From: Planctomycetota bacterium
GTDB taxonomy: Bacteria; Planctomycetota; UBA1135
Assembly (NCBI GenBank): GCA_027623295.1
Contig: JAQBXR010000005.1
Coordinates: forward strand, 1 to 64,000
Reading direction: 5' to 3'
DNA: 64,000 nucleotides
Part shown: piece after piece, positions 34,952-43,181 of the stretch
Layout of the letters: the number at the start of each line of letters is the position of its first letter
How positions within the stretch are numbered: position 1 is the first letter of the stretch
Translations under genes and position numbers: made by a program
Notes under the pieces: model-generated
The model's input: the letters and a program-made list of their open reading frames with translations, nothing else
What the model was told of the DNA's origin: nothing
Databases searched by the model: none

Positions 34952-36228
34952 TGAAGAACGTCCTACGATTTGGTCTTGGTAGTGCAATCCTTGTGGGTTC
35001 TACTTTCCTCGCCATGCCGGAAACCGCGGAAGGTTTCACCACCATCGGTGGTAGCTTGAACCTCGGTCAGCGTGACTTCCGTCACTTCAACGATTTCACT
35101 GGCGCTGCAAATAACAACACCGTCATTCACCCAAACTGGCCTCAGTACACTGGCGCCGAATTGGCCATGTGGAAAGGTGGTGCAGAGTGGAACTCCCGTT
35201 CGCACGGCGACGGCTCCGGTGACTCCTCTCAGAGCCTTGTTGGCTCTGGCGATGCTGACTTCAGCTTCTTTTGGGAAGGCGACGCAAGCGGCATCGGAGG
35301 ATCTAATGACAACATCATCTCTTCCCTCGGTGGAAGCAGTGGTGGTGTTTTGGCCTACACCGAAACTCCAATCAGCACTGGCTGGCGCATCCGCTTCTAC
35401 AGAGATTCATGGAGCTGGCAAGACGGTCCTGGCACCGTAAGCTCCGGCATTGACATCCAGGGTGTTGCCTGTCACGAGCTCGGTCACGCTTTGGGCCTTG
35501 GCCACACTGGTGTCAGCGGTTCGACCATGACAGCTTACATTAGTGGTTCCGGTCAGCCTCAGCGTTCGATTCAGAGCGATGACATTGCTGGTGTTCAGTC
35601 GATCTACGGCGCGTTGTCCAGCAGCATGCCAAGCATCTCCTCGATTACTGGCTCGATGGTTCCTGGTGGCACGATCACCATTACCGGAACGGGCTTCTCA
35701 ACCAGCACCAACCGCATCTGGTTGCAGAGTGATGTTGTGAACGGTGCAAACTCTGGTGGTGATCACGCCACCATTCCAGATGTTCCTTCGACCAATGGTG
35801 GGACTCAAATCTCTGTCGCCCTGCCCGCCAGTGGCTGGGAAGGCGGTGCTTTGCACGTCAAGCGCAGCACCGGAAGCGGCGGTGAGTTGCTTTCCGAAAG
35901 TCACCCATTCGATGGTGGCGGAGTTGGAGGCGGTAACGACACCATTAACTTCTCCATTTCGGATACCACTCCGAACGCCGGGCAAACCATCACCTTCTCG
36001 GCTGATAGTGCACCTGCGAATCAACCCTACACCGTAGTTTGGGCGAACTCGGACAACAGTCCGTTCTTTGCAACCTTCAACGGTACGGTTAGAACCGGAA
36101 CCACGGACGGCGTTGGAGCCTTGAGCTTCAGTCGCACCGTACCTAACGCTGGAGCTGGCCGCACTTTCTACATGGAAGTCCAGGTTGCAGGCGAAGATTC
36201 CAACACGGTTCAACTTAACGTTAACTAA
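34951..36228 (+). CDS. Secreted matrixin-type zinc metalloprotease with IPT/TIG domain
   Basis: This 425-residue protein has a signal peptide (GSAILVGSTFLAMPETAEG). The catalytic domain carries HELGHALGLGH (about residues 176-186), the HExxHxxGxxH metzincin motif. The downstream STMTAYISG provides the Met turn. An IPT/TIG immunoglobulin-like domain follows (SISSITGSMVPGGTITITGTGF, about 226-310), then a Gly-rich linker and a second beta-sandwich to the end. It is secreted and likely degrades or processes extracellular protein. It is coupled to the upstream small protein and closed by a strong terminator. Confidence 0.9.
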   Translation: MKNVLRFGLGSAILVGSTFLAMPETAEGFTTIGGSLNLGQRDFRHFNDFTGAANNNTVIHPNWPQYTGAELAMWKGGAEWNSRSHGDGSGDSSQSLVGSGDADFSFFWEGDASGIGGSNDNIISSLGGSSGGVLAYTETPISTGWRIRFYRDSWSWQDGPGTVSSGIDIQGVACHELGHALGLGHTGVSGSTMTAYISGSGQPQRSIQSDDIAGVQSIYGALSSSMPSISSITGSMVPGGTITITGTGFSTSTNRIWLQSDVVNGANSGGDHATIPDVPSTNGGTQISVALPASGWEGGALHVKRSTGSGGELLSESHPFDGGGVGGGNDTINFSISDTTPNAGQTITFSADSAPANQPYTVVWANSDNSPFFATFNGTVRTGTTDGVGALSFSRTVPNAGAGRTFYMEVQVAGEDSNTVQLNVN

Positions 36229-36250
36229 GCGAACCCGTCCGTTGGACCTA

Positions 36251-36283
36251 ACAGGTCAGGCTTTTTGCCTGACCTGTTTTTTT
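36251..36283 (+). terminator. Rho-independent terminator after matrixin gene
   Basis: ACAGGTCAGGC and GCCTGACCTGT form a perfect 11-base-pair stem around TTTTT and are followed by six T residues. It lies 22 bases past the protease stop. Confidence 0.95.
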
Positions 36284-36376
36284 GTTGCCATAAAACTTGA
36301 TGGGTCTGGGCTTAAGCAGCTACTCCCATGCTGTCGATAAAGGCCTGTCGCGCCACTCATAGCGCCGCTCACGTCC

Positions 36377-36724
36377 ATGCCTACCTCCCAAGAACTGCTC
36401 CGGCACGCCCATCAATGCCATGAAGAGGGGCGTTTTGTTGCTGCCGCTGACTTCCTTCTCGAAGCTTTCCGCGCAAATCCGGAAGCCCCGGAAGTTGCAC
36501 GTGAATTGGGCAAGGTCTTGCGCTCAGTAGGTGATCTGGAAGGATCGGTGGCTTACTTAAAGCGATCTTGGCAGCACGAGCCATCCGACCCGATTACGGT
36601 CGCCGAACTGGTACTCGCCCTGCATGAACTTGGCCGTGGCCAAGAAGCGGTACAAGTCATGCTTGGAAGCCTCGAGGCCGGGTTGGAAGAGAACAGCTTC
36701 GCGCTCAACTTGATGAACAGCTAG
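36377..36724 (+). CDS. Short tetratricopeptide-repeat protein
   Basis: This 115-residue protein consists almost wholly of helix-turn-helix repeats of TPR type (GRFVAAADFLLEAFRANPEAPE, then DLEGSVAYLKRSWQHEPSD, then GRGQEAVQVMLGSLEAG), so about three repeats. No signal peptide. It is probably a cytoplasmic protein-protein adaptor. It is followed after 31 bases by an unknown gene, then Nudix and zinc-ribbon genes, probably one operon. Confidence 0.75.
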   Translation: MPTSQELLRHAHQCHEEGRFVAAADFLLEAFRANPEAPEVARELGKVLRSVGDLEGSVAYLKRSWQHEPSDPITVAELVLALHELGRGQEAVQVMLGSLEAGLEENSFALNLMNS

Positions 36725-36755
36725 GTTCGCGGTTTACGCGTACACTGGCCGGGAC

Positions 36756-37403
36756 GTGATTGAACCGTCCCCACATAAATCTTCCGAGTCTCAACGCTCC
36801 ACTTCAGCGAAGCCGCTGAGTGAAGATGCGATTGTGCTGGAAGATCTTGCGGCAGCTATTCGCATCCCAAGTCTTTTTCGTCGAGTGCGTCACGTTTTGG
36901 CACGCGCATTTTCGATTTATCACCTGCCAGACGATTCGCCGTTTCAATTAACCTCGGCAAATCCTGGCAACGGCGAAGTGGATTTTGGGTTTCGATGGAT
37001 GGATCCGCAGGGACTCCTCCAAATCTTCCTCGGTATGTGTTGGGGGGAAGAGGGCCATGATCCGATTTGGGAGGTCCGCGTTGAGGCCACCTCGGTCGAC
37101 CTTGCGGCGCATTTGCGGACCCAACATTGGCATCGTTTGGCCGCCCGGCGCGCCGACTCACGCTTTAGTGAGTGGGATCGTTTTTGGCAAGAAGAAGAGC
37201 CAACCACAACCCTGTTGTTTGGAGCTTCCGCAGCAGTCACGCGCTTCTTTGAAGAAGAATACCCGGAACGCAAGGCTGCCGATTATTTGGCTGGAGCGCT
37301 TTACGCTTTGTATGCATCCGGCGCAGTGACTGCAATTTTAGAAGTGGCCAAAGAGGCCGTTGGCGGCGGCCATTCTGGAAATACCGCATCTGGTCATGGC
37401 TAA
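36756..37403 (+). CDS. Conserved-looking protein of unknown function
   Basis: This 215-residue soluble protein starts at GTG 36756. The first about 25 residues are polar and probably disordered. The rest is mixed alpha/beta with an aromatic, acidic middle (WMDPQGLLQIFLGMCWGEEG) and a helical end (EEYPERKAADYLAGALYALY). No motif of a known family was recognised. Its stop overlaps the Nudix gene start by 8 bases, so the two are translationally coupled. Confidence 0.65.
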   Translation: MIEPSPHKSSESQRSTSAKPLSEDAIVLEDLAAAIRIPSLFRRVRHVLARAFSIYHLPDDSPFQLTSANPGNGEVDFGFRWMDPQGLLQIFLGMCWGEEGHDPIWEVRVEATSVDLAAHLRTQHWHRLAARRADSRFSEWDRFWQEEEPTTTLLFGASAAVTRFFEEEYPERKAADYLAGALYALYASGAVTAILEVAKEAVGGGHSGNTASGHG

Positions 37404-37971
37404 ACGCTGGAAAAAACATCACTCGAAAACGCACGGAAACTATCGCATTTTTTCTGTTCGCGAAGATTTTTACACACACCCAGATAAAGATGGGGAGCGT
37501 TCGTTTTTTGTCATCGAAGCCTCCGATTGGGTGAACGTGATTGCGGTAACTGAAGACGATGAGATTGTGGTAATTCGTCAACATCGTCCAGGAATCGGTG
37601 CCGTGCGTTTGGAAATTCCAGGCGGCATCATTGAGCCTGGCGAAAAGCCCATCGTTGCAGCGGTGCGCGAGCTTGGAGAAGAAACTGGCTATCGTGGTGA
37701 TGCCCCGGAGCTGATTTGTTCCGTGGAGCCAAATCCTGCAACGCACAACAATCACTGCTTCTCGTATTTGGTGCGCAATGCCAAGCGAGAAATCGCCCGC
37801 GACCTGGATCACGATGAAGTGATCGATGTTGAGTTGCTTCCGTTCGCGGAGTTAAGCGGAATCATAGAAGCTGGCAAAATTCCGCATGCATTGCTGCAGT
37901 TGCCGCTGTTACATTATTTGCGATGGCGCGAGACCGGACGTGAGTCGGCGCCTACAAAGAAGACGTCATGA
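37396..37971 (+). CDS. Nudix hydrolase, ADP-ribose pyrophosphatase-like
   Basis: This protein is 191 residues from ATG 37396; the ORF-track start at 37360 would overlap the preceding gene more deeply. The complete Nudix box is GGIIEPGEKPIVAAVRELGE followed by ETGY (about residues 76-99), which satisfies Gx5Ex7REUxEExGU. The preceding VVIRQHRPG resembles ADP-ribose/nucleoside-diphosphate-sugar pyrophosphatases. It is predicted to cleave a nucleotide-diphosphate-X substrate with magnesium. Its stop overlaps the zinc-ribbon gene by ATGA. Confidence 0.9.
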   Translation: MAKRWKKHHSKTHGNYRIFSVREDFYTHPDKDGERSFFVIEASDWVNVIAVTEDDEIVVIRQHRPGIGAVRLEIPGGIIEPGEKPIVAAVRELGEETGYRGDAPELICSVEPNPATHNNHCFSYLVRNAKREIARDLDHDEVIDVELLPFAELSGIIEAGKIPHALLQLPLLHYLRWRETGRESAPTKKTS

Positions 37972-38270
37972 GTGCTGCCAAAATTGTTGTACGCTGCCCA
38001 CTTTGTTCCTACGAAGTGATGACCTACAGCGATGCCGTCGAAGCCCTGGAGGGTGGAGCGAAATGTCTGCTGTGCGCCGGGAGTCTTGACCAGGAAACCC
38101 TGCGCCGCGCCGTCGACCATTGGGAAGATAAGGCCATTCTTAAGGAAGGCCACACCCAGGCGCTGGACAAGAGCGAATGGCTTGCAGAAAACGAGTGGAC
38201 CGAAGGTGGCATGGACTTTGGCGACGAAGGCGAGGACGAGGGAGAAGAACTCGGCCCTTCCCAAAGCTAG
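37968..38270 (+). CDS. Small zinc-ribbon protein with acidic tail
   Basis: This 100-residue protein has two CxxC knuckles, CPLC (about 10-13) and CLLC (about 33-36), which together can bind one zinc. The C-terminal 30 residues are very acidic (GDEGEDEGEELG). Start ATG overlaps the Nudix stop (ATGA). The function is unknown; the acidic tail may bind basic partners. It ends 95 bases before the receiver-groES-groEL unit. Confidence 0.7.
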   Translation: MSAAKIVVRCPLCSYEVMTYSDAVEALEGGAKCLLCAGSLDQETLRRAVDHWEDKAILKEGHTQALDKSEWLAENEWTEGGMDFGDEGEDEGEELGPSQS

Positions 38271-38305
38271 AGAAAGCCTGATTTAGTCCGCTTTTTGGGT
38301 AGAGA

Positions 38306-38344
38306 CTGCCGATACGGCAGACCGCGCCTGGCACGAGGATTGCT
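38306..38344 (+). promoter_or_regulatory. Sigma-54-like promoter with upstream palindrome (receiver-groES-groEL)
   Basis: The element TGGCACGAGGATTGCT (38329-38344) matches the sigma-54 consensus TGGCACG-N4-TTGCW completely, with GG and GC separated by 10 bases. Nine bases upstream of the GG lies the palindrome CTGCCGATACGGCAG (38306-38320). The predicted transcription start is near 38355, 11 bases before the receiver ATG. The same two-part arrangement with the same spacing precedes clpB. No CIRCE inverted repeat is visible. Confidence 0.75.
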
Positions 38345-38365
38345 CTTAACGAGCGAGGAAACCTC

Positions 38366-38797
38366 ATGACTTACCGAATTCTCGTAGCCGACGACCAAGA
38401 CGACCAGCTCCGCGCTGTCGTTGCCCTATTGCAGGGGCCGGACGTTCGCATTGAGATGGCCTCCACCGGCGCGGATGCACTCCGTCAGCTACTGGAGACT
38501 CGTTATGACCTCTCCCTGCTCGATATGCACATGCCAGGCCTCACCGGTTTGGAAGTCATCGGGCAAGTCCAACAAGCTGGGCAGCTTGTTCCTAGCATTT
38601 TGATGACCGGCAACCCATCGCGTGAGATTGAACTCGCCGCCATGGAGTTAGGTGTCATCACCATGCTGAAAAAACCCATCCCGGCGGAGTTGCTACGCAT
38701 CACCGTCCAACGCATCTTTTCCCAGTCGCCATTGCACCCCCGTCCTGCCCAGGACGAGCCCAAGAGCCCGCCACCGTCGAGTGGTGAGCCTTGGTAG
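38366..38797 (+). CDS. Stand-alone response-regulator receiver domain
   Basis: This 143-residue CheY-like receiver has RILVADDQDDQ (acidic pocket, about 5-13). The phospho-acceptor Asp is in DLSLLDMHMPG (about residue 52). The Thr of SILMTGN (about 80) and the Lys of LKKPI (about 102) are present, so all active-site residues are there. A Pro-rich tail of about 20 residues follows, and there is no DNA-binding output domain. It is the first gene after the sigma-54-like promoter and ends 29 bases before groES. Co-expression of a phospho-receiver with GroESL is unusual. The partner kinase is not in the window. Confidence 0.9.
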   Translation: MTYRILVADDQDDQLRAVVALLQGPDVRIEMASTGADALRQLLETRYDLSLLDMHMPGLTGLEVIGQVQQAGQLVPSILMTGNPSREIELAAMELGVITMLKKPIPAELLRITVQRIFSQSPLHPRPAQDEPKSPPPSSGEPW

Positions 38798-38826
38798 CCA
38801 GGCGCTACGAGAAACCTGAATTAACC

Positions 38827-39135
38827 ATGGCCAAAACCGCCAAGAAAGTCGCAATCCGCCCATTGGGCGACAAAGTTCTCCTTCAGCGCCTCGCTGCTGC
38901 TGACATCTCTGCCGGTGGCATCGTGCTGCCTGACTCCGCAAGGGAGAAGCCAGCCGAAGGCACCATCATCGCATTGGGCGAAGGTCGTCTTTTGGATGAC
39001 GGCAAGCGCACCGAATTTGCCGTGAAGACCGGCAACCGCGTGTTGTTCACCTCCTACGCCGGCACCGAAGTCGAGTGGGAAGGTGTGGAATACCTCATCA
39101 TGTCGGAAAACGACATCCTCGGCATCGTCGGTTAG
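38827..39135 (+). CDS. groS: Co-chaperonin GroES
   Basis: The 102-residue protein has the standard GroES start (VAIRPLGDKVLLQRL). The mobile loop region is AADISAGGIVLPD, and the ending YLIMSENDILGIVG is typical. It caps the GroEL ring during ATP-dependent folding. The ORF-track start at 38791 overlaps the receiver gene; ATG 38827 gives the family length. It lies 10 bases ahead of groEL in the same unit. Confidence 0.96.
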   Translation: MAKTAKKVAIRPLGDKVLLQRLAAADISAGGIVLPDSAREKPAEGTIIALGEGRLLDDGKRTEFAVKTGNRVLFTSYAGTEVEWEGVEYLIMSENDILGIVG

Positions 39136-39145
39136 GACTTAGATC

Positions 39146-40780
39146 ATGGCTAAAAAAATCGCATTCGACCAGGAAGCTCGTGAGGGCATCCGCGCAGGCG
39201 TGAAAAAGCTTGCTGCAGCAGTCAAAGTCACACTCGGCCCACGTGGCCGCAACGTCATCATCGAGAAGTCTTTCGGCACCCCGATTGTCACCAAGGATGG
39301 TGTCACGGTTGCCCGCGAGATTGAGCTCGAAGATGCCTACGAAAACATTGGAGCACAACTCGTGCGTCAGGTTTCCGCCAAGACCAGCGACATTGCTGGC
39401 GACGGCACCACCACTGCAACTGTGCTCGCAGAAGCCATCTTCGAAGAAGGCCTGCGCAACGTTGCTGCTGGCGCAAACCCGATTGAGCTGAAGCGCGGCA
39501 TGGAAGCTGCTGTAGAGGCCGTCACTGATTTCTTGAAAGAGAAGTCGACCAAGGTCAAGAGCACCGAAGAGATTCGTCAGGTTGCAACCATCGCTTCCAA
39601 CAACGACCTGGAAATCGGCGCCAAGCTCGCTGAGGCCTTCGAGAAGGTCGGCAAAGACGGTGTCATCACTATTGAGAAAGGCCGTTCGCTCGAGACCGAA
39701 ATCGAGTGGGTAGAAGGCATGCAGTTCGATAAGGGCTACTTGTCCCCGCACTTTTCTACCAACATGAAGAAAATGGAAGTTGAGTTGGAGGATCCATACA
39801 TCCTCATCTTCGAGAAGAAAATTTCCAGCGTACGCGACATGCTTCCTGTGTTGGAAGCCGTGGCTAAATCTGGCAAGCCTTTGTTGGTTCTTGCGGAAGA
39901 TGTCGAGGGTGAAGCTCTCGCAACTTTGGTGGTCAACAAGCTGCGCGGCATCTTCAAGTGCGCCGCAGTCAAAGCTCCTGGTTTCGGCGATCGTCGTAAA
40001 GCTATGCTCGAAGACATTGCAGTCCTCACCGGCGGCACTGCTCTCATGGAAGATCTCGGGCTTAAGCTTGAGACCGCTACCGTCGAGCAGCTCGGTCAAG
40101 CAAAGCGCGTGGTCATCACCAAAGACACAACCACCATCGTCGAAGGTGCTGGCAAGAAGTCTGCAATCAAAGAGCGCATGGATTTCATCCGCGCTGAGAT
40201 TGAACGCACTTCCAGCGACTACGACAAAGAGAAGCTCATGGAGCGCCTGGCCAAGTTGGCCGGTGGCGTTGCGGTGCTAAACGTTGGCGCTGCAACCGAA
40301 GCTGAAATGAACGAGAAGAAGGACCGTGTCGATGACGCGCTTGCTTCCGTCCGCGCAGCCGCTGAAGAAGGCGTGCTTCCTGGCGGTGGAACTTCCCTAC
40401 TTCGTGCGCAAGCCTGCATTGCTGAGTTGGGCTTGAAGGGCGACCAGAAAGCAGGTTCTGAAATCATCAGTCGTGCTCTCGAAGCTCCGATTCGTCAGAT
40501 TGCTGCAAACGCAGGCGTCGATGGCAGTCTCATCGTAGACAAGGTTCGTAACGCTAAATCATTCACGCAAGGTTACAACGCTGCAACTGGCGAGTTAGGC
40601 GATATGATCAAGATGGGCATCATTGACCCAACTAAGGTTGTGCGCACCGCTTTGCAGAACGCATCTTCCGTCAGCACTTTGCTGCTCACCACTGAGGCGA
40701 TTGTCTCCGTAGTAAAGGAAGCTGCTCCACCAATGCATGCCGGTGGCGGCGACCCAATGGGCGGAATGGGCGGCTTCTAG
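39146..40780 (+). CDS. groL: Chaperonin GroEL
   Basis: This 544-residue protein aligns by eye with GroEL throughout. Features include [11 protein letters not shown], the ATP-binding [14 protein letters not shown] (about 85-98), the apical domain around [19 protein letters not shown], and [15 protein letters not shown]. The Gly-Met tail [12 protein letters not shown] is present. It forms the double-ring folding chamber with GroES. The canonical C-terminal GGM repeat marks it as a housekeeping chaperonin. It is followed by a strong terminator. Confidence 0.97.
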   Translation: MAKKIAFDQEAREGIRAGVKKLAAAVKVTLGPRGRNVIIEKSFGTPIVTKDGVTVAREIELEDAYENIGAQLVRQVSAKTSDIAGDGTTTATVLAEAIFEEGLRNVAAGANPIELKRGMEAAVEAVTDFLKEKSTKVKSTEEIRQVATIASNNDLEIGAKLAEAFEKVGKDGVITIEKGRSLETEIEWVEGMQFDKGYLSPHFSTNMKKMEVELEDPYILIFEKKISSVRDMLPVLEAVAKSGKPLLVLAEDVEGEALATLVVNKLRGIFKCAAVKAPGFGDRRKAMLEDIAVLTGGTALMEDLGLKLETATVEQLGQAKRVVITKDTTTIVEGAGKKSAIKERMDFIRAEIERTSSDYDKEKLMERLAKLAGGVAVLNVGAATEAEMNEKKDRVDDALASVRAAAEEGVLPGGGTSLLRAQACIAELGLKGDQKAGSEIISRALEAPIRQIAANAGVDGSLIVDKVRNAKSFTQGYNAATGELGDMIKMGIIDPTKVVRTALQNASSVSTLLLTTEAIVSVVKEAAPPMHAGGGDPMGGMGGF

Positions 40781-40800
40781 AGCTGACCAATTCATTCTTC

Positions 40801-40839
40801 AAAAGCTCGCATCGATTCCTTCGATGCGAGCTTTTCTTT
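40801..40839 (+). terminator. Terminator after groEL, possibly bidirectional
   Basis: AAAAGCTCGCATCGA and TCGATGCGAGCTTTT form a perfect 15-base-pair stem with a TTCCT loop, followed by CTTTA. The A4/T4 ends mean it could also stop the convergent carbonic anhydrase transcript, whose gene ends at 40838. Confidence 0.92.
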
Positions 40840-41413
40840 ATAGAAAGCTCACTGCACCGCTTTCCAGGCAGTACTCCGCGCCAACGATTTGGAGGTTGCC
40901 CTGCGCCATTTGCGAAGCAAGCACCTTCGATTGGGATTGTAAAACTTGAACGCTATGCCGCACATTGGCGCGGACAGCATCGGCCGGCGAATCTGCATCC
41001 ACCACAGGCCGAATTTCATCGACCACGCTACGCAAATGGGGCGACTCAATCTCCAGCCCCCCCCTGTTCTGAGCGATGGCTGCTGCGACCGCACCGCAAA
41101 AAGTGTGGCCCAGGACCACGACCAACTGTGCGCCTAAGAATTCGACCGCATATTCAATGCTCCCAATTTGCGAAGGTGCCGCAATGTTCCCGGCAATACG
41201 CACCACAAAAAGTGCTCCTAAGCCTTGGTCAAAAATCACCTCGGTTGGCACTCGAGAATCCGAGCAACCCAAAATAACCGCAAACGGTTTCTGCCCTTCC
41301 ACCAAAGCCTCCCGATGAGCCTGCACCTCCCAAGGCTCACAATGCGTTTCTCCTGCCACAAAGCGGAGGTTTCCATCGACCAATTTCTGTATTGCTGTTG
41401 TTCCTGGAATCAT
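40838..41413 (-). CDS. Beta-type carbonic anhydrase
   Basis: This 191-residue protein has the zinc ligands of beta carbonic anhydrases: Cys in GCSDSRVP (about residue 49, with the Asp/Arg dyad), then His and Cys in GHTFCGAV (about 102-106). FVVRIAGN is another family signature. It interconverts CO2 and bicarbonate in the cytoplasm. It is divergent from the SulP transporter gene, 155 bases apart, a pairing compatible with bicarbonate import and use. Confidence 0.94.
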   Translation of the reverse strand: MIPGTTAIQKLVDGNLRFVAGETHCEPWEVQAHREALVEGQKPFAVILGCSDSRVPTEVIFDQGLGALFVVRIAGNIAAPSQIGSIEYAVEFLGAQLVVVLGHTFCGAVAAAIAQNRGGLEIESPHLRSVVDEIRPVVDADSPADAVRANVRHSVQVLQSQSKVLASQMAQGNLQIVGAEYCLESGAVSFL

Positions 41414-41568
41414 GAATGTGAGTTTCGGGTTCCCAATTGGGCAACGTCATATTAGCCCTTAGCGACCCCTGTTGCGCTATCCAGTTAGGGAATCCGAATT
41501 GTGATTGACCACACTGCTTAAACAGATAAGGTGTTGCGCCCAGATTCTGGTTGGGACACTCCGATACC

Positions 41569-43125
41569 ATGTTTCAACTCAATCCAAGCCCCGGCTTCAG
41601 CCTCAAAAACGACCTGCTGTCCGGTCTCACAGTAGCGCTGGCCCTGGTCCCTGAAGCTGTTGCCTTCGCCTTCGTTGCTGGCGTGGATCCGATTGTGGGT
41701 TTGCACGCCGCCTTTATGGTGGGTTTGATTACCGCGGTCCTTGGCGGACGCCCGGGCATGATTTCCGGAGCGACCGGTGCGATTGCTGTAGTACTTGTCG
41801 CCCTAGTTGCCGAACACGGCGCAGAATATATGTTCGCAGCGGTCCTGCTCATGGGGCTCATCCAGGGAGCTGCGGGAGTTTTCCGATTAGGAAAGTTCAT
41901 TCGCATGGTGCCCCACCCCGTCATGCTTGGTTTCGTGAACGGATTGGCGATTGTGATTTTCCTCGCCCAACTTGGTCAGTTCAAATCCTTAGGCGCCGAT
42001 GGCGAAATGCACTGGATGACCGGATCGCAAATGTACACCATGCTCGGCTTAGTCGCAGCAACCATGGCCACGATTCACTTTCTGCCCAAACTCACTAAGG
42101 CAGTACCCGCTTCTCTGGTTGCGATTGTAGGTATCACGCTCGCCACGATTGGCTTGGGTTTAGATTCGCCATCGATTGTCGACTACCTGCGTTCGATGAC
42201 CGGCGATGAAGGCGCCACCCTTGCCGGAACGCTTCCTCATTTTTCCATCCCATCGGTTCCGTTCACTCTGGAAACGCTGTGGATTATTCTGCCTTACTCC
42301 ATCATCCTTGCGGCAGTTGGTTTGATTGAGTCCTTGCTGACTTTGACTCTGGTGGATGAACTCACCGAGACTCGCGGTCGCGGCAATAAGGAATGTGTGG
42401 CACAGGGTGTGGCTAACGTCACTTGCGGACTGTTCGGCGGCATGGGCGGTTGCGCCATGATCGGCCAAAGCATGATCAACATCAACTCGGGTGGACGCGG
42501 GCGTACTTCTGGAATCACTGCTGCTTTAGTGTTGCTCGCTTTCGTATTGGTGGCCTCACCCTTGATTGAAGTCGTGCCGGTTGCCGCGCTCGTCGGCGTG
42601 ATGTTCATGGTGGTCATCGGAACCTTCGCCTGGTCGAGTCTGCGCGTCATGACCAAAGTTCCCATGTCCGATGCCTTCGTCATCGTATTGGTTTCCGGAG
42701 TTACGGTAGCCACCGACCTCGCCATGGCAGTGTTCGTAGGAGTTATCTTTTCGGCTTTAGTGTTCGCCTGGAAACACGCCAAGGTGATTCACGCGATTAC
42801 CCACGTTCAGGAAAACGGCTCCAAGGTTTACTCCATCCGTGGCCCACTGTTCTTCGGTTCCACCAAGAGCTTCGGCGAGTTATTTGACCCGAAGGGGGAC
42901 CCGCAAGACATCATTGTCGAGTTCGAGCACGCACGTGTTTCTGATCACTCTGCGATTGAGGCCATCGACTCCCTAGCCGAGCGTTACATCAAAGTTGGGA
43001 AGCAACTGCACCTGCGCCATCTAAGCCCAGACTGTAAAGAGTTGCTCGGCAAGGCTGGCAGCTTGATGGAGATTAATGTCTTGGAAGATCCGCACTACCG
43101 CGTTGCGGACGATGCCTTGGCATAA
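41569..43125 (+). CDS. SulP-family anion transporter with STAS domain
   Basis: This protein of about 518 residues starts at ATG 41569; the ORF-track start 41551 adds 6 residues. The SulP core begins DLLSGLTVALALVPEAVAFAF and continues through GLHAAFMVGLITAVLGGRPG and GLIESLLTLTLVDELT over about 12-14 membrane segments. The C-terminal about 120 residues form a cytoplasmic STAS domain (SIRGPLFFGSTKSFGELF). The family carries sulfate, bicarbonate and other anions. The divergent carbonic anhydrase makes bicarbonate a plausible substrate, but the sequence alone does not settle it. Confidence 0.92.
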   Translation: MFQLNPSPGFSLKNDLLSGLTVALALVPEAVAFAFVAGVDPIVGLHAAFMVGLITAVLGGRPGMISGATGAIAVVLVALVAEHGAEYMFAAVLLMGLIQGAAGVFRLGKFIRMVPHPVMLGFVNGLAIVIFLAQLGQFKSLGADGEMHWMTGSQMYTMLGLVAATMATIHFLPKLTKAVPASLVAIVGITLATIGLGLDSPSIVDYLRSMTGDEGATLAGTLPHFSIPSVPFTLETLWIILPYSIILAAVGLIESLLTLTLVDELTETRGRGNKECVAQGVANVTCGLFGGMGGCAMIGQSMININSGGRGRTSGITAALVLLAFVLVASPLIEVVPVAALVGVMFMVVIGTFAWSSLRVMTKVPMSDAFVIVLVSGVTVATDLAMAVFVGVIFSALVFAWKHAKVIHAITHVQENGSKVYSIRGPLFFGSTKSFGELFDPKGDPQDIIVEFEHARVSDHSAIEAIDSLAERYIKVGKQLHLRHLSPDCKELLGKAGSLMEINVLEDPHYRVADDALA

Positions 43126-43146
43126 GCACTAGGTCAAAGCGCGTCA

Positions 43147-43177
43147 TAGACTGAATTCAGTCTAGCCCGCAAATGCG
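43147..43177. terminator. Back-to-back palindromes between convergent genes
   Basis: TAGACTGAATTCAGTCTA (43147-43164) is a perfect 18-base palindrome. It is followed directly by CCGCAAATGCGG (43166-43177), a 4-bp hairpin. They occupy the 56-base gap between the SulP and methyltransferase stop codons and may end transcription from both sides. No T-run follows, so the terminator role is uncertain. Confidence 0.45.
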
Positions 43178-43181
43178 GTCT

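Noticed and set aside
34436-34987. 183-codon ORF antisense to the small secreted protein
   Set aside because: The + strand gene has a signal peptide, coupling to the matrixin gene and a shared terminator; the antisense frame has no such support.
38271-38365. CIRCE (HrcA) operator before groESL
   Set aside because: I looked for TTAGCACTC-N9-GAGTGCTAA and found no similar inverted repeat; only the CTGYC/GGCAG palindrome is present.
39098-40099. 333-codon ORF antisense to groEL
   Set aside because: GroEL is unmistakable on the + strand; the antisense ORF reflects its codon bias and has no family features.
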